From Chryseobacterium sp. E1 (GTDB taxonomy: Bacteria; Bacteroidota; Bacteroidia; Flavobacteriales; Weeksellaceae), in the NCBI GenBank assembly GCA_019203745.1, contig CP078104.1, forward strand, positions 1,076,001 through 1,140,000: 64,000 nt of DNA. The letters run 5' to 3'. The notes under the pieces were generated by a model. That model ran no database searches, had not been told where the DNA came from, and saw only the letters and a list, made by a program, of their open reading frames with translations. How positions within the stretch are numbered: the first letter of the stretch is position 1; each line of letters starts with the position of its first letter. Positions 31,121 to 39,030 of this stretch are shown piece by piece. A program made the translations under genes and the position numbers.

Positions 31121-31629
31121 TTGCTTTGATTTCATTTTTGAATGCTTCGGATTTTTTAAGTTTTGAAGCTTCTCTTTTCATCTTCCTGTATTCCCAGGAG
31201 CCATGGCATTGACATCCTGCCAGAGGCCAATTTTCTTAGCCTGAGCTTTTTCCTGAACTTTGCCTAAAGTGGTATCTTTAGAATAAGAGAAGTACCACCA
31301 GCCCATTCCTGCTTTGATCAGCTCTTTGGAAAGGTATTTGCCATCGTCATAATATACCTTGGCAACGGAACGTCCATAGCGGTCTGTAGTGGTTTCCACA
31401 AAATTTACTGTTTTACCAAACACCTGGGCAGAAGTGAACTTTTTGGCATTCTTCCCGAATGCCTGACCGTTTTCAGGGCAGTCTACTTCAGCCAGTCTGA
31501 GCTTTTTTGTTGGTTTCCTTCTAAAAGTAAAGTAATGGAATCTCCATCTGAAATTTTGATCACTTTTCCGCTGGTCTGTGAGAACATCAATACCGGAAAA
31601 AACAGATACATCAACATTAATCGTTTCAT
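31101..31629 (-). CDS. Thermonuclease (SNase) family protein (two frame breaks)
   Basis: Secreted staphylococcal-nuclease-fold protein, 176 residues. It has a signal peptide (to about residue 18, FSQ), KISDGDSITLLLEG, then KLRLAEVDCPE with the first Arg and acidic ligands, DRYGRSVAKVY with the second catalytic Arg and GMGWWYFSYS. Breaks: near 31505-31510 (A run on the gene strand) and near 31197 (one T short), restoring the canonical APWEYRKMKRE. The family degrades DNA and RNA with calcium. The promoter TATATTTG is at 31634-31641. Confidence 0.9.
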
Positions 31630-31633
31630 GGGG

Positions 31634-31641
31634 CAAATATA
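31634..31641 (-). promoter_or_regulatory. Promoter -7 box of the thermonuclease gene
   Basis: TATATTTG on the minus strand, only 4 nt before the start codon, so the transcript would be nearly leaderless. Confidence 0.55.
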
Positions 31642-31832
31642 GGAATTAGTATTTTTCACAAACATAATATTCCTACAAAATGCAGGACTGGTGGGACAGC
31701 CGGAAATTTTTCTTCATTTTTCAAAATAGGGTAAGTCAATGGTTATTAATCGGGTAAAGTTAATGAAAAAGTTTTCTCAAAAAATTAATTAAAATTTATC
31801 TTAAAATTTATTTTTTTATTCCAAAAGTATTG

Positions 31833-31840
31833 TACCTTTG
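31833..31840 (+). promoter_or_regulatory. Promoter -7 box of the second tRNA pair
   Basis: TACCTTTG, 42 nt before tRNA-Pro. The following leader has GAAGTAAAATTCGTTA, also present before the third pair at 32112. Confidence 0.65.
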
Positions 31841-31882
31841 CAACCGCAAAAACGAAGTAAAATTCGTTATTGATGGCCACCT

Positions 31883-31957
31883 CGGGGCGTAGCGTAGTCC
31901 GGTCATCGCGCCTGGTTTGGGACCAGGAGGTCGCAGGTTCGAATCCTGCCGCCCCGA
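31883..31957 (+). tRNA. tRNA-Pro (TGG), copy 2
   Basis: Sequence identical to the copy at 24527, with acceptor CGGGGCG/CGCCCCG and anticodon TGG. The spacer to the Arg tRNA is only 14 nt, against about 42 nt in copies 1 and 3. Confidence 0.95.
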
Positions 31958-31971
31958 CTTAAGAAAATTAA

Positions 31972-32045
31972 GGGTGCGTAGCTCAGCTGGATAGAGCATC
32001 TGCCTTCTAAGCAGACGGTCAAAGGTTCGAATCCTTTCGCGCTCA
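31972..32045 (+). tRNA. tRNA-Arg (TCT), copy 2
   Basis: Identical to the copy at 24644, anticodon TCT. Followed directly by a terminator. Confidence 0.95.
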
Positions 32046-32052
32046 CTCAATG

Positions 32053-32077
32053 CTCACAGTAATCTTGTGAGTTTTTT
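32053..32077 (+). terminator. Terminator of the second tRNA pair
   Basis: CTCACA and TGTGAG pair around a 7-base loop, then T6. Confidence 0.75.
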
Positions 32078-32093
32078 GTTTCAAAAAGTGTTG

Positions 32094-32101
32094 TATCTTT
32101 A
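32094..32101 (+). promoter_or_regulatory. Probable -7 box of the third tRNA pair
   Basis: TATCTTTA differs from TAnnTTTG only in the last base and lies 40 nt before tRNA-Pro, at the same distance as in copy 2. Confidence 0.45.
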
Positions 32102-32141
32102 CAATGCGAAACGAAGTAAAATTCGTTACAGATGACCTCAT

Positions 32142-32216
32142 CGGGGCGTAGCGTAGTCCGGTCATCGCGCCTGGTTTGGGACCAGGAGGTCGCAGGTTCG
32201 AATCCTGCCGCCCCGA
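32142..32216 (+). tRNA. tRNA-Pro (TGG), copy 3
   Basis: Identical to copies 1 and 2. The spacer downstream matches copy 1 almost base for base. Confidence 0.95.
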
Positions 32217-32257
32217 CTTTTTAATGCGCTTATTGACTAAGCGGGAATCAACTTTAA

Positions 32258-32331
32258 GGGTGCGTAGCTCAGCTGGATAGAGCATCTGCCTTCTAAGCAG
32301 ACGGTCAAAGGTTCGAATCCTTTCGCGCTCA
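32258..32331 (+). tRNA. tRNA-Arg (TCT), copy 3
   Basis: Identical to copies 1 and 2, anticodon TCT. Confidence 0.95.
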
Positions 32332-32334
32332 CTG

Positions 32335-32364
32335 AAACCTCACAATTTATTTTTGTGAGGTTTT
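32335..32364 (+). terminator. Terminator of the third tRNA pair
   Basis: AACCTCACA and TGTGAGGTT followed by T6; the same hairpin as at 24721. Confidence 0.85.
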
Positions 32365-32409
32365 TTGTTTTTAGATCACATGGCTTCATATTTTTTTAGT
32401 CCGATCAAT

Positions 32410-32441
32410 AAACCTAACAGGTTTTAAAACCTGTTAGGTTT
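32410..32441. repeat. AACCTAACAGG palindrome, copy 2
   Basis: AAACCTAACAGGTTTT and AAAACCTGTTAGGTTT directly abut, so the arms are perfectly complementary. It is 45 nt after the third tRNA terminator. Confidence 0.8.
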
Positions 32442-32865
32442 GGAATATCTGTTAAATATCAACTTACCATACAGTAATATAACAATTCTACGTTTCATCG
32501 CATCAAAATGCTGTTTCGCCTGCTTATTTTGCTGAGTCAGCAGATGTTTTATACAGACGAATTACAAATCCGTGTACTTTTACTGTAAACTTGATCGGAA
32601 GACCGATAAAAAGTTAGTTTTAATTATTAAGGAACATAGATTAAGAGTCAATAAAAATCTTTTTGTGCACTTTATATTCCTTGTAGCCATTTTTGATGGC
32701 TTAACTATATGCTTAATCATGTTTGGGTAGGGTTGGTTTATTTCCAATCCTATTTTTGTATTGTGAGAGATTTTGTAAACTTAAAGAATCTTGTATTATG
32801 AGGATTTAATTAAAAATATTTGATTTTTTCAACTCTGAAAGCATCTCTGATTTTAGAAAAAATAA
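32442..32865. other. Non-coding stretch with several short hairpins
   Basis: No supportable open frame in 420 nt. Small inverted repeats are ATCGGAAGACCGAT (about 32594), AGCCATTTTTGATGGCT (about 32687) and GGGTTGG with CCAATCC (about 32730-32748). TATTTTTG at about 32751-32758 matches the -7 box but is followed only by a three-codon frame. It could hold a small RNA or remnants of a lost element; nothing is recognised. Confidence 0.35.
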
Positions 32866-32867
32866 AA

Positions 32868-32894
32868 ACCGCTGTTAATACAACGGTTTTATCT
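32868..32894 (-). terminator. Terminator of the prmA-SH3 unit
   Basis: AAAACCG and CGGTTTT pair around a 12-base loop; on the minus strand the stem is followed by a T-rich run. It lies 13 nt after the stop at 32907. Confidence 0.7.
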
Positions 32895-32906
32895 CTATCT
32901 GAATAT

Positions 32907-33756
32907 TCAGTTATTTCTGTTTATATATGCTTCCGTTCCACAGGTACGTTTTGGAAGAGTGTTTTTGATTTCCCTGTCTTTATCATCCATTTCCATATCT
33001 TCGGTTTTCAGGATAAATGCACCCGGAATTCCCCCTTTATCATTGGGAAAGACATATTCTTCGCTATGATAGAACACTCCTGCATCAGCTACATTCATCA
33101 ATTGAGGAATAACAATCAGATTCTTATCCTTAAAAAAGGCATACTGATCATAGGTTGCCACGCCACATGCTTCTCCGGAAACCATTGCCTTCAGAGTGAA
33201 TTCAACATTCTGCAGTTTATGATTGCTTTCAATAGTAAAAAAGCTGCAGTACTTAACTCTTCGCCCATTCCTGTATTGAAAAAGACCTCATCAATAAGCA
33301 TATTACCTTCCATTACTTTTATACCGGCAATATTCTGCTTTTCAGTATCGTTATATTCCTTGTTTTTTCTTTCCACTGTTTTTGACAGTCCGAAGAGGAA
33401 ATCATAACCGTTTTTATTACGAAATCCTACACAAACATTACCACCCCAAACATATCCTTCAGCAATTGTATCTCCTTTCTGGTAAGAAATTTTATACCAA
33501 TTGGCTTTTCTTTCCCCAGCTTCAGAACGGGAACTGCTTCTTCCTTTTTAATGATCATAACCTGCTGATTGGTCTGTAATGAATCTACAATCTGAGCATT
33601 CACAGCGGGGTCTTTTCTGACTCTCGTCCAATCTGTAAAAATTTTCTGGGTTTTATTCTCTTCAAAACCAAAAACACCATCTGCATAGATTTCATTTTCC
33701 TGTGCTGTCATCAACTGCAGCGTCAGTAAAAATAAAGCCGTCAAAAAAGTTTTCAT
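32907..33756 (-). CDS. Secreted protein with SH3-like domain (two frame breaks)
   Basis: About 283 residues, exported (signal MKTFLTALFLLTLQLMTAQ). The segment DWTRVRKDPAVNAQIVDSL to GYVWGGNVCVGF reads as a bacterial SH3-like barrel, a fold often binding cell wall or mediating protein contacts. The C-terminal half is unassigned and ends in a Cys-containing segment, PKRTCGTEAYI. Breaks: near 33477-33480 (one A short on the gene strand) and near 33236-33241 (one T short). It starts 17 nt after the prmA stop and so is probably its co-transcribed partner, without any evident functional link. Confidence 0.6.
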
Positions 33757-33773
33757 ATTTGTATTTGCTTTTA

Positions 33774-34599
33774 TTATTTTTCGAGCAGCAGGCTTACCCA
33801 TTCTTCACGCTGCAACTGCTTTTTCAGCTCAAGACCGCTTTCTCTGCAGACCTCAAGAATATCGTCTACATCAAAGAAACAAAGTCCTGAAAGTAATAGT
33901 TTTCCTCCGTCATTCAATACAGAAACATAGGTTGGGATATCTGAAATAAGAATATTTCTGTTGATGTTTGCCAGGATGATATCAAAATGTTCCTGCCCAA
34001 GATTTTCAGCTGTTCCTGTTCAATTTCCAGCTCAACATTGTTTCTTACTGCATTTTCTTTTGAATTTTCTACAGACCATTCATCAATGTCGATTGCTTTG
34101 GTATCTCCGGCTCCCTGCTGTTTTGCATAGATTGCCAATACGGAAGTTCCACATCCCATATCGAGTACTTTTTACCATTAAAATCAATATCCATCATCTG
34201 CTGGATCATCAAATGGGTGGTAGGGTGATGCCCTGTTCCGAAAGACATTTTAGGCTGGATGATAATTTCATGCATTCCCGGTACCGATTCATGGAATTCT
34301 GCTCTGATCAGTACTTTATCATCAATATTGATCGGGGAGAAATTCTTTTCCCATTCTTCGTTCCAGTTGATATTCGGCATTTCTTCGAAAGAATATTCGA
34401 TTTTTACATTTTCATTTTCAAATATCGGAAGTGCTTTCAGCTGATCTTCATTGAATAAATCAGTCTGGATATATCCTAAAATTCCGTCAATTTCTTCTGT
34501 AAAGCTGTCAAAACCTATTTCTATAAGTTCTGCCATTAATATCTCATTCCAGGGTTGTAATGGAGAAATCTTGAAATTGAATTCTAAATAATTTTGCAT
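33774..34599 (-). CDS. prmA: Ribosomal protein L11 methyltransferase (two frame breaks)
   Basis: SAM-dependent methyltransferase that trimethylates ribosomal protein L11; 275 residues. The N-terminal substrate domain (MQNYLEFNF to IEYSFEEMP) is followed by PKMSFGTGHHPTT, the family signature, the SAM motif VLDMGCGTSVLAIYA and motif ILANINRNIL. Breaks are A runs near 34171-34175 and 34003-34006 on the gene strand. The start at 34599 is chosen because the -7 box TATTTTTG lies at 34615-34622. Confidence 0.93.
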
Positions 34600-34614
34600 G
34601 TGAGTAATTTGCTG

Positions 34615-34622
34615 CAAAAATA
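34615..34622 (-). promoter_or_regulatory. Promoter -7 box of prmA
   Basis: TATTTTTG on the minus strand, 15 nt before the start codon. Confidence 0.6.
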
Positions 34623-34785
34623 CTAATGTTATTATTGTTAAAAAAATGGAAGGGATAAGTTTTGGGTAAAGTCGGAGAATTTTACGTTTCTTTTCCAAAA
34701 ACTAAAGGATCGTTGTTATCATTTTAATCGCTCGCAGATTATGCTGATTGCGCAAATTAAAATCCTGACTTCATTTTTAGGTTTC

Positions 34786-34840
34786 GGCTAAAGCCATTTG
34801 AAGGTATTTTATAAAGAAAGCGGGCTAAAGCCCGCTCCTA
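34786..34840. repeat. GGCTAAAGCC repeat element, copy 2
   Basis: GGCTAAAGCC (34786-34795) and CGGGCTAAAGCCCGCTCCTA (34821-34840) with 25 nt between, the same arrangement as at 20745. It is preceded by the words CGCAGATTATGCTGATTGCGC, themselves a short repeat-like segment (34734-34753). Confidence 0.7.
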
Positions 34841-34873
34841 TTGAATTTTATTTCTTTCTGAATTTTATCCTTT

Positions 34874-35585
34874 TTAAGGATTGGTAGAGAAAATAGAACC
34901 ATTCGCAATCAATGCTCTTCTGTTCATTTTCAGAATATCTCTTACCCACTCTGCAAAGTCTTCGGGCTGCAATACTTTATCAGGATTTCCGTCTGTAAGA
35001 CCTCCCTGGATGCTCATATCAGAGGCAATGGTACTTGGTGTAAGGGTGATCACACGGATGTTCTGCTTTCTCCATTCTGCCATCATAGACTGGGATAAAG
35101 ATACCACTGCAGCTTTTGAAGCGGCATAGGCAGACATATTCGGACCTCCTTTCAATCCTGCTGTAGATGCTACGTTTACGATATCACCTTCCCCTCTAGC
35201 TTTCATAAACGGGTGAGCTGCTTTAGCGGCGTAGTACACCCCGAACAGATTGGTTTTAATGACCTGCTCCCATGTTTCAGAAGGCATTTCTTCAATAGTA
35301 CCAAAATCTCCGATTCCGGCATTGTTGATTAAAATGTCAATTCCTCCCAATTGTTCTGCCAAAGATTCTATTCCTGCTTTTACCTGAATTTCATTGTCTA
35401 CAGAAAAAACTGCATAGGCAGAGTTTACTCCCAGTTTTTGATTTCCTCAACCGTCATTTTAAGGTTTTCTTCGTTTCTTCCTGTAATGGCAACGTTTACT
35501 CCTTCATTGGCCAGAGCTAAAGCTACAGCTTTCCTAATCCTCTTCCGCCACCTGTGATGATGGCATTTTTTCCGTTTATATTCAT
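34874..35585 (-). CDS. SDR family oxidoreductase, FabG-like (two frame breaks)
   Basis: Short-chain dehydrogenase/reductase of 237 residues. Cofactor motif TGGGRGLGKA (about 12-21), NNAGIGDFG, catalytic Ser in VASTAGLKGG and SAYAASK (Tyr and Lys). A Gly-rich turn followed by AITGRN favours NADPH. Breaks are A runs near 35535 and 35437 on the gene strand. The usual annotation would be 3-ketoacyl-ACP reductase, but the substrate is not determined. The promoter TAAATTTG is at 35608-35615; it is a single-gene unit. Confidence 0.88.
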
Positions 35586-35607
35586 AGTAGTAATACTTTT
35601 CGTGATG

Positions 35608-35615
35608 CAAATTTA
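35608..35615 (-). promoter_or_regulatory. Promoter -7 box of the SDR gene
   Basis: TAAATTTG on the minus strand, 22 nt before the start codon. Confidence 0.6.
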
Positions 35616-35698
35616 CGAAAGAACATTTTTATGGGATGGGGAAAATGGAGATTTAATACTTTTTATGGTTGGGATAACAACTGAGATTTATATTATTG

Positions 35699-35882
35699 AA
35701 CCACAAAAGGCCAAAAAGTTTTAAGCACTTAAGGTATTTGAAATTTGAAGTAACAAGCTTTGAGCATATAAAGTACACCAAAGTTTATGAAATCTCTGAT
35801 TTTCATGTAAATTGAACTTAGTTATACAGTATTACTCATGTACTAAAGTGCTTAAAGAAATCTTTTGTAATTTTTGTGGTTT
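35699..35882. repeat. AACCACAAAAG long-arm inverted repeat, copy 1
   Basis: The left arm (35699-35730, AACCACAAAAGG to TTAAGCACTT) is matched by an imperfect right arm (35842-35882, ACTAAAGTGCTTAAAG to TTTTTGTGGTTT) across about 110 nt. A relative with shorter arms is at 43301-43393. Confidence 0.6.
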
Positions 35883-35897
35883 AACCTCTGCAAAAAT

Positions 35898-35927
35898 AAA
35901 AGCCGGTCTTTTGCTGAACCGGCTTCA
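35898..35927 (-). terminator. Terminator of the SusC-SusD-phosphoesterase operon
   Basis: AAGCCGGT and ACCGGCTT pair around a 10-base loop; on the minus strand TTTTATTTTT follows. It is 37 nt after the phosphoesterase stop. Confidence 0.75.
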
Positions 35928-35963
35928 AAATCTAAAAAAGGTATAGTAAAAAAAATAAAAAGC

Positions 35964-37551
35964 TTAAGGAATCTGAATTGAATTCTGTACTTCAAATTCT
36001 TCTGAAGCGGAGAATTCATTTCCGAACATGTCAACAGCTTTTACCTCCACGGTATGTTTTCCCAATGATAGTTTCTTTGGAAAACCTGCTTCCCAGATAT
36101 GTTTTGACATTTCAGGATTGGAAGGTCTTCTTCCCTCTAAAATCTTTGCAGTAGTATCCCATTTGAAAACAGAAAGGGCAAAATTCGGGTCGATGGTTTC
36201 GTCATACTCCATTTGTTCCCATTTTCCGTTGTCTATTCTATATTCAACCTTGTCTTTTTGCTTCCCATAAAGAAGTTTGCCAATATTTTTGCAGATGTTT
36301 TCGACGGGAATGGAATCACTTTCGGAACATATAATTTGATCTGATAGTCTTCAGGTTTACCTGCAGTTTTGTATTTTATTTTATATTGATTGTCATTAAA
36401 ACTGATAAAAGAATACCCTTTCGCTGTACCGTCCCTCATCGTAGAAGTAGGAAGACCTGTATCGTCAGGGGTTCCGGAATACCAGTCTCCACAAGTGGTT
36501 CCTGCATTGTATTCATGCAGTTCCCGGATTCCGTTCCAGCCTTCTTTTTTCCATAGAAAATCTGTTGCTGAATATGGGTGTGTGCAGATAACAGCAATAC
36601 ATTCTGGAACGGACTTAAAAAGTCAAATAACTTCTGACGGTCACTGTTTCTGAAGCTGTCCTCGTTTTTATGTTCCAGCGGAATATGGAAAGATACTACA
36701 ATCAGTTTGTCTTTGTTTACTAATTTCAGATCGTTTTCAATAAACTGAAGCTGATCTTCACGGAAGCCTCCCCAGTAGCCTTTGCCGTCTCTTGGATCTG
36801 GATAAAGAATATCATCTAAAATGATAAAATGTACATTACCATAATTGAAAGAATAGTTGGCCGGGCCAAAATTCGCTTCAAAAGTTTCATCAGATTGTTT
36901 ATCTTCTTTGGCATCATAATTCATATCGTGGTTTCCCATTACATTATACCACGGCAGGCCAATTTCCTTCATCACATCAGCATAGGGTTTCTGTAAGCTC
37001 AGGTTATCTCCTACCAGATCGCCCAGACTGATTCCTAATACTGCATTTTTCCTGGTATTTTTAACTTCATTTACAATTCCTCTCCTGAAGTAATCCAGCT
37101 CTTTTTCTGTGTAAGGCTGCGGATCTCCAAAAACAAGGATATCAAAGGTTTTGTTTTCATTTTGTCTGTAAAGCGGGAAGTTCAGCTCTTTTGGAAGTTC
37201 TCCTGTGGGTGCAACTCCTTTATATTTAAAATCTGCCGGTGAACCTTTTGTTTTATGATGATAATAAAACTGAGGCAGGTTATTACTGTTCAAAGCGGTC
37301 TGATATCCTGAAGGCTTGATCACAAAAATGGTCTGATCATCCTTTACAGGGAGACTGTAACGTCCGTTTTTATCTGTCAGCACAACCTGAATTCCATTAG
37401 AGACTGCTACTCCTTCCATTCCTTTTTCACGGTTCTCCTTTTTCTGGTTTTTATTAATGTCTTCATATACATACCCTGAAACGGAAGACTGGGAAAATGC
37501 CATTGCAGAAACCAGCATACAAGGCAAAAGAAGTTTTATATTACTTTTCAT
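35964..37551 (-). CDS. Calcineurin-like metallophosphoesterase (two frame breaks)
   Basis: Exported phosphoesterase of 529 residues with signal peptide (to about 20, AFSQ). An N-terminal beta domain (SGYVYEDINKNQ to FYYHHKTKG, Metallophos_N) precedes the catalytic domain with metal ligands LVFGDPQPY, ISLGDLVGD, VMGNHDMNY, VVSFHIPLEH and SAHTHIQQ. A C-terminal beta domain follows (Metallophos_C). Breaks: near 36544-36550 (one A short) and near 36308-36310 (one C short), both on the gene strand. It is third in the SusC-SusD operon, 27 nt after SusD, so it likely acts on the imported or surface-bound phosphoester. Confidence 0.88.
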
Positions 37552-37578
37552 ATTTTTAGTATTTAATTAAAAAAACAG

Positions 37579-39019
37579 TTATTTATTCCACCACATTTTC
37601 ACATTGATATCATCTCCGCCCATCTGCTGTACTGCTGCCTGATAATTTGCTGTATTCAATACTTTGGGATTAGGGGATACATCAGTCTCTGCGGAAGATT
37701 GCCGTTATTCAATAATCCTCCGTTATTGGGAAGTACCGGGAATCCTGTTCTTCTTTTTCAAACCACTGCTGATGGTCTACAAAGAATAAAGCGATGTATT
37801 TCTGAAGCATGATTTTTTCAGATCTGCTTCGTAGGCAACATTCGGGTTGTCGAAATAATTGGCAGGAGTTACCGCTCCCCACTGTTCTATAGAAGCTTTC
37901 ACACCGTTTTCGTAATAGTTTTTGCACTTCCGCTGATGATGCCTTTAAGGGCAAGCTCGGCCATTGTAAACTGAAGCTCGGCATAAGGATATACAAAAAT
38001 CTTCATGGGTGCCTTTGCCAGGTTCTGATTAAGGTTTGAAGGCTGATAAGTAAATACGGTCCCGAAAGGATATCCCGACGGTGCACCCACATATCCTATA
38101 TTATTTCCTTTCAGGTCTTTTGCCTGGCTAAGGAACATTGGGATACGGGGATCATTATTGGCTTTTAAAGCCTGTACAAAGAAGTCTGAAGCGGCTCTTC
38201 CGGTAGTAAAATCCTGAGGTCTTGCAATAGGCGGCATCAATGGGGAAACTCCTGTGATATCAAGCTTTACAGCATCCGCATTGCTTTGAAAAACCGGATA
38301 TACTGCAGGATTATTGGCAATTTCCTGAATTCTTTCTTTGACGTTTACTTCACCCTCTTTGCTTAAAATTCTTGTCAGTAATCTCAGGGAAAGTGAATTA
38401 CAGAATTTTTTCCAGTTGTTGATCCCGTTCGGATCTGTATCTGCTTTATAGAAAAGATCTCCTCCCGTAAGCATTTTATTGGTAATGAATAGGGAGTTGG
38501 CGGTTTTAAGATCATCCAACAAACGCACATAAATATCTTTCTGCTTATCAAACTTAGGCTGTAAAATATTATCATCCAGCTGTGATGCCTGTGAAAAAGG
38601 GACATCGCCATAGGTATCAGTAAGATTGGAATAGATCCATGCATTCAAAACCATGGAAATGGCCTGATAATTTTGTCTCCTTCATTAATGGCCGCTTTTT
38701 TCAGATCATCTACCTGCTTCAGCCATTTGTAAGAATTGTTCCAGAAACCGGATCCTGTATTTTCTGTGATGTAATACCTGCTCAGTGAGTTTCCTTCATT
38801 AGGGAAATCCAGGGATACCTGCATGATATCAAAGGTAAAATCATTAGCCCTGTTGTATCCCACTACAGACATATTATACTGTACCGGAACCAGCAAAGCA
38901 CTGGCAACAGGAACATTGATTCTGCTTTTATCTTTATTGATCTCGTCAAGGTTCCTGTCACAGGAAACGACACTGCTTACAAGGGCAAGAAATGAGCATA
39001 TATAGACTAGTTTTTTCAT
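37579..39019 (-). CDS. SusD/RagB-like nutrient-binding lipoprotein (about five frame breaks)
   Basis: Surface lipoprotein that forms the lid of a SusC transporter; 481 residues. The lipobox VSSVVSC (about Cys20) is followed by DRNLDEINKD. SusD-like_2 hallmarks are LNAWIYSNLTDTYGDVPFSQA, the N-terminal TPR region and FVYPYAELQFTMAELALKG. Breaks occur near 38661 (one G), 37918 (one A), 37815 (one A), 37762 and 37666. Its stop is 27 nt from the phosphoesterase start and its start is 11 nt after the SusC stop. The ligand is unknown; the neighbours suggest a phosphorylated compound. Confidence 0.9.
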
Positions 39020-39030
39020 TTTCTGATTTT

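Larger units (their letters stand above)
32142..32364 (+). repeat. Second copy of a 225-bp tRNA direct repeat
   Basis: The block tRNA-Pro, spacer, tRNA-Arg and terminator at 24527-24754 recurs here with differences that I can see only in T-run lengths. The two copies are in direct orientation 7.6 kb apart. Confidence 0.85.

Noticed and set aside
32555..32580. Remnant of a transposon end near ATTACAAATCCG
   Set aside because: Only a short match to a remembered repeat; no partner end and no transposase nearby.
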